Source of the DNA: Dysidea avara
Taxonomy: Eukaryota; Porifera; Demospongiae; Dictyoceratida; Dysideidae
Assembly: GCF_963678975.1 (NCBI RefSeq)
Contig: NC_089275.1
Coordinates: 701,001 to 765,000 of the forward strand
Direction: 5' to 3'
Length of the DNA: 64,000 nucleotides
A program made the translations under genes and the position numbers. This document shows, in pieces, positions 22,780 to 33,354 of this stretch. Under the pieces are notes generated by a model, which worked only from the letters and a program-made list of their open reading frames with translations, did no database searches and had not been told where the DNA came from. The stretch's first letter is position 1; every line of letters begins with the position of its first letter.

Positions 22780-25306
22780 ATTGTGAAGGCAACATTGCAC
22801 TCCAAGCAACCAATGCTGACAGGGATGGCACCTATGGTAAGGCATTCAGTATACAAGCTTGATTAAACAATCATTTACAGATTGTGAAGACTACACTTTG
22901 TATCATAATGCTTCTACAGCTAAGAGCAGGAGGAAAGGTACCTTGGTGACTGTACATGCATGCCATGAATGTTCACTTAAATGTCTTACAGACTGTGATG
23001 ACTGCACTGGTCACAATTCCACAGACGGTAATGCTTCAACAGCAGAGAGTGGCAGAGATAGAATCCTTGGTAACTCATTGCTCTACTGTATATGAAAGGT
23101 AATTTAGCGTTCTTTCAGGTTATGAAAGTAGCACTGTTAGCCATGATGTTAATGCACCTGACAGAAACAGTGAGTAGTTTGGTAAGACTCTTATTCTCTG
23201 TTCAAATAGCTTTATTTGTGCTAAATACTTCTACAGGTTATGAATGTACTGACATGGCGGAATCATGGGATGATGATGAGCATTTAGATTATGATATTTT
23301 ATTAACAGAAAGTGATATTCCAGGTGCATCTCTTAATGGAAAACATCCTACAGAACTAAATGTTGTGGAGTTAAAGAGGTGGCTAACTTGCTGTGGTATA
23401 CCTATGGGTGGAAAGAAACCGGAGTTGATTAACCGGTAAGATTGCACATGATTTTAAAAATTTTCATGATCTTTGTTGTTTTGTAGAGTTTGTGATTACA
23501 TTAAGTATGGGTGGGACGTGTTTCTTGTTGATCCAGATGGTGGGGTCAATGTCCAAAATAAGCTACAAACGACTCGATTGAATAGGAGACCTGAAGGTAT
23601 TGTTTTGTTGCAAACAATTCCTGATGTAAAGGATGGTCTTTGGACCAAAGAAATATACAAAGCTCCCAAAGTTACTTTTAGCTCGATTTTCCAATTTTTA
23701 GTTGATCGCAAAGTATTAATAAAGAAGGCTAACCATATAGAGAATGTCACTGAAAGAAGAGACAATTCCAATCTTGGTATTCATGTTCAAGGCAATGTAA
23801 ATTTGGACAGTGATATTCAAGGCAATGTGGATTTGGACAATGCTATTTGCGAATCAGTGTGCTACACTCGTACATTAGATAAAGCATACTGCTTTTATCA
23901 AGATGGCCATGTGCAAAATGTTCGTTACCATCCAATGCCAAGTCTACCAGGTTATGTTTGTATTGGTGCCTCTGTCCTACCATCAATGAAGAAAGGTAAA
24001 ATGTACAATGTTCGTGTGGTGTTATCCAATAATACCGCACATGTGGATAGAGCAAACTGTATTTGTCCAGCTGGATTGTCTGGCTGCTGTAACCATGTTA
24101 CAGCTACGCTATATTGTATTCAAGATTATTTTCATTTAAAGATAAATGAAGAGGATGAGAAAGGGTGCACTGAAAAACGACAAACATGGAATATACCGAA
24201 GCAAGAAAAGGTTGATGCACGGCCAACGAAATTAGTTACCTTGACCAAATAAGTGTATGGGATAGAGAAACGACCGAAAGTGTGTCGAGTTAACAAGTGG
24301 GATTGTCGGCCCACATCCAGCAGAACAGTTCATCCAGAGAAGAAAGCAAACCTGAGAAGTCGATTAAGTCAAATCCAGCAAATGAAAACCAAAGCTGCCG
24401 CCTGTGCTGTATCTTCAGCTATCACTGATAGTGAGAAAAAGAAAGCAACTGAAGTACAGTCAATGTTACATAGGTATGGAACATCTTGCTTTCTGCAGTT
24501 ATTGGATGAGGAACCAACTCCGTCAGAGGACAGACTTCAAAAAATTAGAAATGAACGGATTGCCAGAGCAGCTGCCAAGAGGTCACAGTTTCAGTTAGAC
24601 ATTACCAGCATCACTGAAGCTATGAATCATGACCATCATTACTGTAGTACTGTTTCAACAGCCAATCCAGAAATCGATTCTTTTCCTGCACCACAACATC
24701 AAATCATCTGCAATGGAGTATGGACAGAGAAATGAAGATAATGCAATTAGAAGCTACATGGACTATCAGAGAAAGAAGGGGGTTGTTCTTAAGGTTCAGA
24801 AATGTGGCTTGTTAGTTGGTCCATCAATACCCTGGCTAGCTGCAACTCCAGATGCTATACTTGAAGTAGGTCAGGACAAAGGATGCTTGGAGGTAAAGTG
24901 TCCATATTTGTGTGCAAAAAAGTCAATTTCTGAGGCTGTAATAGAGTCACCCTCTTTCTGCTTGCAAAATGACAATGGAACACTTCAGCTAAAAAGGAAC
25001 CATCAGTATTTTTATCAAATTCAGCTGCAGCTTTATGTAGCTCGTCTATTGTGGTGCAACTTTGTAATTTGGACACCTAATGAAATTTATGTTGAAAAAA
25101 TTGATTATGACCAACGATTTATTGAAGACACTGTTTCAAAGGCACGAAGATTCTATTTTGATATATTCTTGCCATCTGTAGTTCCATACGGTCTTATTCA
25201 TGATAGTGATGTGCAAATTTCCAATCCACCATTAAAATATACAGAAATTGAAATTATTTCAGAACCTGTTGGTGTACGAGAAATTCTACCTGTCAGAAAT
25301 ACTTGA
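22780..25306 (+). pseudogene. SAP-SWIM-YqaJ nuclease gene of ISL2EU-type transposon, unit 1
   Basis: Four phase-1 mini-exons (22780-22836, 22881-22937, 22992-23069, 23119-23169) each encode a short piece starting DCE, DCD or GYE. Exon 23237-23435 carries a SAP-like DNA-binding helix pair (LNVVELKRWLTCCGIPMGGK). The long exon from 23487 contains a SWIM zinc finger (CICPAGLSGCCNH, about 24057-24098). An in-frame TAA follows at 24250-24252, after which the same frame continues to 24735. A frame change near 24700 leads to the YqaJ exonuclease core: MEYGQRNEDNAI, WLAATPDAILEVG, LEVKCPY, YFYQIQLQLYV, ending at 25306. YqaJ proteins cut DNA, and in ISL2EU elements they accompany the transposase. The usual segment before MEYGQ seems deleted. 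The gene is dead or needs unusual recoding. Confidence 0.8.
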
Positions 25307-26230
25307 AAGTGTTGAGTACAATGACAATACTGACGTGTCCGTTTCTGACAAATCACAGCAGTTGTCATCACTTAAATCGCTCTCGCGATGCCCCTCTGTT
25401 TTCGCGCCATTCAGTGTTGCTCACGTGAACCTAGCATATGGCGTGGGGTGATTTCATCAATCGTTTCAATATGTTATGATCTTATCGTCTGTAGCATTTT
25501 CGGATTTTGTTTACCCTTATTTCAGTAAACAGTGCCGACCTCACTAGCAAACAGGCGAGCTTACCTAAACTATTATTGTTTTAGAAAATTGAGAAGACTC
25601 TTGTCAAAACCACCATAAGCTTGACACCATTGGATTCAGACACACGAGGTCACTCCTGCATGCCGCTATACCATCCCTTCCATCAGAACTGAAACCTTTG
25701 CACACTCCTACCTACCCTCAACTACCAAGATGTAGAATAATCTCCCCGAGACAATGATAATATAAATAAACACTTAAACAGTGGGCAGAGAGGCAAACTC
25801 TGCCCAGTCCTGGGATGATGGTATTGTTGCCATTACAGAAGCAGCATTGCCACGTTGAACATCAAAAACTCCCCGGGTCACTGGTGATTATCAACAATTT
25901 AGATGAATTTAAAGATAAACTAGCACACTATTTGTTATAGCACTCATTTGTATGATTATCTGTGTTGTATACTCTGCATGAGGTTTACACAGTAATAATT
26001 ACATATGTAGCTATATGACCTCCTCTACCGGTATAGCGTCCATTTGCATTTCGTGACGTCATTTGGGCTACAGGAAAACATGGGCTACAAAATTCAAATT
26101 ACAATAAACAATATAGCAGAGGTCATAGTTTTCATTTGCGAGCGCCTCAACATGTGAGATATTACGCATGCGTCATCAATTTCTACGCACGTGTATAAAA
26201 GGCTCGACTGCAACACGCACAGTACAATAT

Positions 26231-26322
26231 AACAAAAATTCAGAGCCTATGACAACAAAAATTCAGAGCCTATGACAACAAAAATTCAGAGCCTATGACA
26301 ACAAAAATTCAGAGCCTCGTTC
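26231..26322 (+). repeat. 23-bp tandem repeat, four copies
   Basis: AACAAAAATTCAGAGCCTAT followed by GAC is repeated, the last copy ending CCTCGTTC as in unit 1, where a single copy is present. It lies just after the promoter of the short gene. The copy number differs between units, so it expanded after the duplication. Confidence 0.9.
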
Positions 26323-26323
26323 A

Positions 26324-26598
26324 ATAGAATGAACAAATGCATTGATAAATGAAGTACAAAGGCTACAAAGAGAGATCGCCTCGTTGCAAGCTACAATACG
26401 AACCCTGCAGATACAGTATGTCATTATGAAAGGTAAGTCCATCAGTTTTGTCTATTAATTGCCATGCAGTACTTTTTTTTAGGCCATAAGGATGAAGTTG
26501 AATTAAATCTAGTCACACAAATGAAAGAAGAACTGAGAGCTGTACAGCAATTTGCAAGGCATTTTGTTCCACCAGACCAACAGCTGCAACAGTACTGA
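26324..26598 (+). pseudogene. Short coiled-coil gene, unit 2, start codon lost
   Basis: Aligned with 21779-22055, the ATG is ATA (26324-26326) and an early Gly codon is TGA. The remaining heptad region stays open (NEVQRLQREIASLQ), the splice sites (AAAG|GTAAGT, TTTTTTTTAG) and the C-terminal QQFARHFVPPDQQLQQY are kept. This copy appears dead while the unit 1 copy is intact. Confidence 0.7.
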
Positions 26599-27359
26599 CG
26601 GCTCTGCAGCAGTGTGATCGTAACGAACATGAAACTTACCCCTTTTGTGCTTAGTTTGCATTTTAAATGTATACGTAAATAATAATAATGAGACATCTGG
26701 CTGAACAGGGTTATAGTCTTGAGCCCCCAATTAGCGGTAGTGATCTAAGATCACTCGACCAGTAGAAAATACGGAGATGTTCAAGAGTTTACATTCTTAA
26801 GCATGCCAGGTGCTAAAAAGCGAGTTTAAAGAATGTAAAACTGCCGAAATGATATCACCAATGGATAACAATGAGGGGACTTTCTGGATGCAATGTATGG
26901 TGAGAGTGGTGTTTAACAATGAAGCAGCCGAGGAGATTCAAAGTAGAGTCTGGTGAGTGTTATAAACAATATTGCGATGTTAACTGATACATTTACGACC
27001 CGCTAAAGAATCCATGAGGTTGGTTTCTGCCCAGTGAGCATTAAATGAACGGCGAAGATTTGGCGACAACATAGGAAAAGACAACATTCAGTGAACAAAA
27101 TAGGTTACAATAGCCCATAGAACCGTCTAGCGAAGTGGAAATGTGAAACTGTAAGGCTTGCACGCTAGTTTAACCAAACTTACCACCCGGTTCTTATACT
27201 GAGCCAGCCCGCCACTGCGACATATCCTCATCCATGTTGCTACACTGAGTCACTGAATCTTTTCCCGTTTGTACTGTGTTGTATGAAAAGGGACAGCTCA
27301 ACTATAAAAATGAAGGTTGTGTTCCAAATTACTAATCTGTGCTGCTAACACACTTATAG

Positions 27360-29860
27360 ATTGTGAAGGCAACATTGCACTCCAAGCAACCAATGCTGAC
27401 AGGGATGGCACCTATGGTAAGGCATTCAGTATACAAGCTTGATTAAACAATCATTTACAGATTGTGAAGACTACACTTTGTATCATAATGCTTCTACAGC
27501 TAAGAGCAGGAGGAAAGGTACCTTGGTGACTGTACATGCATGCCATGAATGTTCACTTAAATGTCTTACAGACTGTGATGACTGCACTGCCCATAATTCC
27601 ACAGACGGTAATGCTTCAACAGCAGAGAGTGACAGAGATAGAATCCTTGGTAACTCATTGCTCTACTGTATATGAAAGGTAATTTAGCGTTCTTTCAGGT
27701 TATGAAAGTAGCACTGTTAGCCATGATGTTAATGCACCTGACAGAAACAGTGAGTAGTTTGGTAAGACTCTTATTCTCTGTTCAAATAGCTTTATTTGTG
27801 CTAAATACTTCTACAGGTTATGAATGTACTGACATGGCGGAATCATGGGATGATGATGAGCATTTAGATTATGATATTTTATTAACAGAAAGTGATATTC
27901 CAGGTGCATCTCTTAATGGAAAACATCCTACGGAACTAAATGTTGTGGAGTTAAAGAGGTGGCTAACTTGCTGTGGTACACCTATGGGTGGAAAGAAACC
28001 GGAGTTGATTAACCGGTAAGATTGCGCATGATTTTAAAAATTTTCATGATCTTTGTTGTTTTGTAGAGTTTGTGATTACATTAAGTATGGGCGGGACGTG
28101 TTTCTTGTTGATCCAGATGGTGAGGCCAATGTCCAAAATAAGCTACAAACGACTCGATTGAATAGGAGACCTGAAGGTATTGTTTTGTTGCAAACAATTC
28201 CTGATGTAAAGGATGGTCTTTGGACCAAAGAAATATACAAAGCTCCCAAAGTTACTTTTAGCTCGATTTTCCAATTTTTAGTTGATCGCAAAGTATTAAT
28301 AAAGAAGGCTAACCATATAGAGAATGTCACTGAAAGAAGAGACAATTCCAATCTTGGTATTCATGTTCAAGGCAATGTAAATTTGGACAATGCTATTTGT
28401 GAATCAGTGTGCTACACTCGTACATTAGATAAAGCATACTGCTTTTATCAAGATGGCCATGTGCAAAATGTTCGTTACCATCCATTGCCAAGTCTACCAG
28501 GTTATGTTTGTATTGGTGCCTCTGTCCTACCATCAATGAAGAAAGGTAAAATGTACAATGTTCGTGTGGTGTTATCCAATAATACCGCACATGTGGATAG
28601 AGCAAACTGTGTTTGTCCAGCTGGATTGTCTGGCTGCTGTAACCATGTTACAGCTACGCTATATTGTATTCAAGATTATTTTCATTTAAAGATAAATGAA
28701 GAGGATGAGAAAGGGTGCACTGAAAAACGACAAACATGGAATATACCGAAGCAAGAAAAGGTTGATGCACGGCCAACGAATTTAGTTACCTTGACCAAAT
28801 AAGTGTATGGGATAGAGAGAAACGACCGAAAGTGTGCCGAGTTAACAAGTGGGATTGTCGGCCCACATCCAGCAGAACAGTTCATCCAGAGAAGAAAGCA
28901 AACCTGAGAAGTCGATTAAGTCAAATCCAGCAAATGAAAACCAAAGCTGCCGCCTGTGCTGTATCTTCAGCTATCACTGATAGTGAGAAAAAGAAAGCAA
29001 CTGAAGTACAGTCAATGTTACATAGGTATGGAACATCTTGCTTTCTGCAGTTATTGGATGAGGAACCAACTCCGTCAGAGGACAGACTTCAAAAAATTAG
29101 AAATGAACGGATTGCCAGAGCAGCTGCCAAGAGGTCACAGTTTCAGTTAGACATTACCAGCATCACTGAAGCTATGAATCATGACCATCATTACTGTAGT
29201 ACTGTTTCAACAGCCAATCCAGAAATCGATTCTTTTCCTGCACCACAACATCAAATCACCTGCAATGGAGTATGGACAGAGAAATGAAGATAATGCAATT
29301 AGAAGCTACATGGACTATCTGAGAAAGAAGGGGGTTGTTCTTAAGGTTCAGAAATGTGGCTTGTTAGTTGATCCATCAATACCCTGGCTAGCTGCAACTC
29401 CAGATGCCATACTTGAAGTAGGTCAGGACAAAGGATGCTTGGAGGTAAAGTGTCCATATTTGTGTGCAAAAAAGTCAATTTCTGAGGCTGTAATAGAGTC
29501 ACCCTCTTTCTGCTTGCAAAATGACAATGGAACACTTCAGCTAAAAAGGAACCATCAGTATTTTTATCAAAAATTCAGCTGCAGCTTTATGTAGCTCGTC
29601 TATTGTGGTGCAACTTTGTAATTTGGACACCTAATGAAATTTATGTTGAAAAAATTGATTATGACCAACGATTTATTGAAGAAACTGTTTCAAAGGCACG
29701 AAAATTCTATTTGGATATATTCTTGCCATCTGTAGTTCCATACGTTCTTATTCATGATAGTGATGTGCAAATTTCCAATCCACCATTAAAAAACACAGAA
29801 ATTGAAATTATTTCAGAACCTGTTGGCGTACGAGAAATTCTTCCTGTCAGAAATACTTGA
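27360..29860 (+). pseudogene. SAP-SWIM-YqaJ nuclease gene, unit 2
   Basis: Same architecture as unit 1: mini-exons at 27360-27416, 27461-27517, 27572-27649 and 27699-27749, SAP exon 27817-28015, and a long exon from 28067 with SWIM finger CVCPAGLSGCCNH. It shares the TAA (28800-28802) and the frame change before MEYGQRNEDNAI with unit 1, so both lesions predate the duplication. Two further lesions are private to this copy: a GA insertion at about 28817 and an AA insertion at about 29568 that breaks the YqaJ core after YFYQ. The frame is regained at 29603, which carries the C-terminal part to 29860. More decayed than unit 1. Confidence 0.8.
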
Positions 29861-30605
29861 AAGTGTTGAGTACAATGACAATACTGACGTGTCCGTTTCT
29901 GACAAATCACAGCAGTTGTCATCTATAGTTTCATGTGATGATAATGACTCAGCAAAGCTTCAGAATGTGGTATATGAAGAAATTTGTCCTGAAACTACTG
30001 CTACAGCAGCAGAAACACTGTCTACAGTGAATAATAAAGATTGCGAGGATGTGTAGATTGTATGTGTTTCAACAATTTGTGATCCACCACTATCATTAAA
30101 TGTATTGGAGAAGTTACATTACGCCTAACATAGAGTTTACGGTGATGGGAACTGCTTGTACCACGCAATTACTCACCAAGCTGGATTTATAAAGCAATAT
30201 TGCCATGGAGATGTCTTTGTTGCCAGACAGCTAAAAATTTTAGCTGTACAATGTATGCAGAAATTTCCAGATGTTCGTTTAGAGGATGGGACTATACAGC
30301 TTCAATGGGAGATAAAAAAGACACGCATTTTGGAGTCAGCTGAATGGGGAGGTGATTTAGAAATCCGTTTGTTTGCAATAGCAATAGGCAGACAAATAGT
30401 TGTCGTAACTGGATCAAGTAATACTTTCACATCTGCACAGAAATTTCCTTGCTCTCCCCCTCCCATACCAAAAATGAGAGGAGGCATTTTTATTCCAATT
30501 GAAGTAACAGAACTATGCAACCAGTGGAAGAACTACAAACCCTCACCATTACTCATCATATACAATGGCATCAATCATTATGATTCAACAATGTTTATAA
30601 GCTAA
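29861..30605 (+). pseudogene. OTU-like cysteine protease domain in the transposon, with two in-frame stops
   Basis: One frame runs from about 29802 (EYNDNTDVSVSDKSQQ and a Ser/Thr/Glu-rich stretch), through a TAG (30054-30056) and a TAA (about 30127-30129), into RVYGDGNCLYHAITHQAG (about 30133-30186). GDGNC is the OTU signature with the catalytic Asp and Cys. The domain continues (EWGGDLEIRLFAIAIGRQIV) and ends with NGINHYDSTMF, which supplies the catalytic His, at TAA 30603-30605. OTU proteases remove ubiquitin or ubiquitin-like tags. Spacing of the catalytic residues fits a full domain of about 150 residues. It may be a C-terminal extension of the YqaJ gene or a separate gene. Unit 1 lacks it. 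Confidence 0.7.
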
Positions 30606-30649
30606 CAATTGTATGTAAAATTATTTATTAAAAATGAACATTATAATCA

Positions 30650-31446
30650 TTAGCACACCAAAGGTGGTCCAAAATTAGTTAACATACAACAAATGTATAT
30701 TATATCACTAACTGAGTCCCACATGGAAGCAGGCAAAACTCCTTGTAAAATGTGGTAGTCTTTCACACAACCAATAGCTCTTTTGACATGTACTCTCAAA
30801 CGAGCAATCTTCTTTGTTGTAAATACATCATTAGCTGACATTTGAGTGTTAGACTGAAGGAAAGGTGGCACATTAAGGTGAACACCATATGGAACTAACA
30901 TATCTTGAATTTTAAATCCTTTGTCAGCCATGACTTCATCGCCTGGCTCCAGCTTCTCTAGCAATCCACACACTTCAACCAATTTACGATCAGATACAGA
31001 ACCTTCACATGCATTAGAAACAAATGATATAGCTCCACTTGGTGTCACACCTATTAAAATCTTAACAGTGTTTCTGTTCTTGTATGCTGAAAATGTGCAT
31101 GCTTGTGAAAGTAGGGAAGATGGTCATTCAATAGGAAACTCTGTAACATCTATAATGATTCTTGTATTTGGATAGCCTTTTTTGAAAACCTTTGGCATGT
31201 ATTTCTGGACTATGTGCCAAGATGGAAATGTTTCAATAGACTTGAAACTGTGGAACATCAAGTTGATCCAAGTACTTGTGATTCGTGACACAGTTGCTTG
31301 TGAAATGTTAAATCTGTAAGCGATGTCATGTTCAAGTAAGCCCAGTCGAAGTCTAACTAATGTCAAAAAAACTGCTCTTCCAATGGAAGCTTGAAACTTG
31401 GGCCAACTTTCACATCATCATAGTCGCATCCACTCCTACGGCCACT
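30650..31446 (-). pseudogene. DDE transposase (ISL2EU/Harbinger-like, DDE_Tnp_4 type), broken
   Basis: On the minus strand an HTH region (RLRLGLLEHDIAYRFNISQA, VSRITSTWINLMFHSF) leads to the first catalytic Asp (TRIIIDVTEFPIE). A TGA (31124-31122 on the minus strand) replaces what is usually an Arg codon. The frame resumes as ACTFSAYKNRNTVKILIGVT, then the second Asp (GDEVMADKGFKI) and the Glu-side region (RLRVHVKRAIGCVKDYHIL), ending ICCMLTNFGPPLVC. A frame change in a T-run near 31370 separates it from upstream sequence. The enzyme would cut and paste the element at its ends. It reads from the right toward the nuclease genes, tail to tail with the OTU ORF. Confidence 0.8.
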
Positions 31447-32351
31447 CTATTGTCGCATCACCTTAGCATCAGATTGTAAAATTTCCTCGTAAAATGCCAC
31501 TAGTGTTTCATAGTCGTTAAACCCAGTGTACAATTTTATTAGCTGGTCATTGCACTTTATGTTTTCCAACCGCAACAAAGACCTTTTAAGTGTGTTCTCT
31601 GGCTCTGCAAGCTTTCTTTCTGTATCTGCTAGCTTTCCCTCTGCATCTACTAGCTTGTTCTCTGCATCTGCTAGCTTGCTCTCTGTATCTGCTAGCTTGT
31701 TCTCGGTATTTGCAAGTTTGCTTCGTGTAACTGATAGCATGCGCTCCAAATGTGCTAGCTTGCTTTGAGGTCCTACATCCCCCATTTTCGAGTCTCCAGT
31801 ATGATTTAAATCACCTGTACTTTCAGTACTATCAGTAATATACTGCAATTCAACACTGTCGACATTCAAGTCAGCATCAAAAGTAGGTAAATAAATATCC
31901 GGTTTATCACGACCTTCGCTGGTAAATGGCTGTAATGTCTGTTTTGATGTCAACGATGAACGCTTAATATGTCTTTGATTCCAGGGAAATATGGAAGGAA
32001 CTGCATTTTTCTTAAGGCATCGATTTTTGCCTCCAGAAACAAAATCATCAAGTACAAAATGTGCTGAGCAAATTTTAGTGCCCTTTGTAACATCAAAGTG
32101 ACTTCCAGGATCACGGCGAATTAGTTTGATCCATTGTTTGCCTTTAGCTGATTTTATATCAGGAAAAGCATGGAATGATATTTTATCAAGACCTTGTTTA
32201 GTACACTCCTTGTTACGTGCACTAGAATTGCGACAATCTGGTACACAACAATAATGTCCTTGCCAAAGCTCCTTCCTCCTAGACTTCTTTCTACGAACAG
32301 GTTTGGAAACAACAGTATCATTTTCAGGAAAAACATTATCATCCAATTTAT
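31447..32351 (-). CDS. THAP-domain DNA-binding exon of the transposase gene
   Basis: The exon starts after acceptor TTTCACAG (32352) in phase 1, so no ATG is needed. The THAP domain spans about residues 28-125: CCVPDCR (C-x4-C type), the Trp in GKQWIKLIRR, ICSAHF (Cys-His) and the closing AVPSIFPW. It binds the element ends in THAP transposases. Downstream, a coiled coil is built of 7-residue repeats of the type KLADTES, encoded by 21-bp DNA repeats (31630-31720). The exon ends at TAG 31449-31447. In related proteins the transposase follows in the same chain, so this stop plus the later frame change probably split one gene. Confidence 0.85.
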
Positions 32352-32401
32352 CTGTGAAATTATAATTATAGAATTCCTAACTAAGTTACATGTTGTCTTA
32401 C

Positions 32402-32685
32402 CAATGATTCCATCTCTACCAATCCTTGTTCTGGCATCATCTGTTTCATCATGTGATAAACAGTCATCACAGTCTGTAGGACATTTAAGTGAACATTAAT
32501 GGCATGCATGTACAGTCACCAAGGTACCTTTCCTCCTGCTCTTAGCTGTAGAAGCATTATGATACAAAGTGTAGTCTTCACAATCTGTAAATGATTGTTT
32601 AATCAAGCTTGTATACTGAATGCTTTACCATAGGTTCCGTCCCTGTCAGCATTGCTTGCTTGGAGTGCAATGTTGCCTTCACAAT
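32402..32685 (-). CDS. Three mini-exons of the THAP gene (shared with the nuclease genes)
   Basis: Exons 32685-32629 (57 nt), 32584-32528 (57 nt) and 32473-32402 (72 nt) each start with an AG acceptor followed by ATTGTGA or ACTGTGA and end at a GT donor, all in phase 1. They encode pieces beginning DCEGNIALQASNADRDG, DCEDYTLYHNAST and DCDDCLSHDETDD. The first two and their introns are near-copies of the plus-strand mini-exons at 22780-22937 and 27360-27517. Upstream similarity stops at TTATAG, immediately before the first exon. Confidence 0.75.
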
Positions 32686-33202
32686 CTATAACTTGTAGTG
32701 ATATCCAACCTCGTATTTTTAGTACAGGGCTGTATAATCTCCTTTAACTTCCTTTCAACAAGTTATCACTAAGCGAAATTTCGTTCCTGGATGCTAGCGC
32801 TTCTAAATAAAGTTTAATTCAACTTATTTCGTTTCGTAATTACGAAGTTACTGTATTTCAAAGTCAAAAATACATTAATATTTAGGCTTCGGATAATTAG
32901 AGACAAAATGTATTACAGTCATGGCACCATAGATATATAAGCCCCTATGATGGCACTAGCTGGTTGTTTCAGTATGACGGTGTTTCCGCAACATTACAGC
33001 TGGATTTGAGGGGCCTTCATGATTTCCTAGGTTTTCGATAGTGCTGATTTCAAATCTGACAAGCGTACAAGCCACAAATGCAAGGTATGATTAGTATAGC
33101 AGGCGTTTATACCCTATTATAATGTCTGTATGCAATATGACGCTGTATTTTTCTAATGTACGCACTTCAGTCGAGTGTATTAAGTTGTTTGTAATATATT
33201 TG

Positions 33203-33334
33203 TGTAATGATATCAGAGTATAATTATAGTTAGTAATTACGTAATTGATCTTTGTAACATGATTATAAGTTGTAAGTGTGATTGATTACTTTTCAATTAT
33301 TATTCGTTATCGAGCTAGTTGTCACTGCTTTACA
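33203..33334 (+). repeat. 5' LTR (132 bp) of the Ty3-type element
   Basis: TGTAATGATATCAGAGTATA ... CTGCTTTACA, with TG/CA ends, matching 37521-37643. Flanked by TTTG at 33199-33202 and 37644-37647 (4-bp target duplication). Differs from the 3' LTR by a 9-bp indel and a few substitutions. Very short for an LTR. Confidence 0.9.
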
Positions 33335-33335
33335 T

Positions 33336-33353
33336 TGGTGCCGAAACCCGGGA
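33336..33353 (+). promoter_or_regulatory. Primer-binding site
   Basis: TGGTGCCGAAACCCGGGA starts one base after the LTR. It begins with TGG (complement of the CCA tail) and has the form of a tRNA 3' end complement; I have not assigned the tRNA. Confidence 0.75.
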
Positions 33354-33354
33354 C

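Larger units (their letters stand above)
20884..25368 (+). repeat. Tandem duplication unit 1 (4.5 kb, part of ISL2EU-type transposon)
   Basis: Begins CACTTAAATCGCTCTTGCGA and ends ...CAGCAGTTGTCAT, where unit 2 begins with the same CACTTAAATCGCTC at 25369. The two units are near-identical throughout, with scattered substitutions and small indels. It carries the short coiled-coil gene (21779) and the nuclease gene (22780-25306). The order unit 1, unit 2, unique right part indicates a head-to-tail duplication of an internal transposon block. Confidence 0.9.
25369..29925 (+). repeat. Tandem duplication unit 2
   Basis: Colinear with 20884-25368 (offset 4485 at the left, 4580 through the nuclease exons). 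The main differences are a 23-bp tandem expansion at 26231-26322, loss of a 30-bp in-frame repeat present in unit 1 near 23808, and small indels. Unlike unit 1 it runs on past GTTGTCATC into unique sequence leading to the OTU-like ORF, so it carries the original right junction. Confidence 0.9.
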
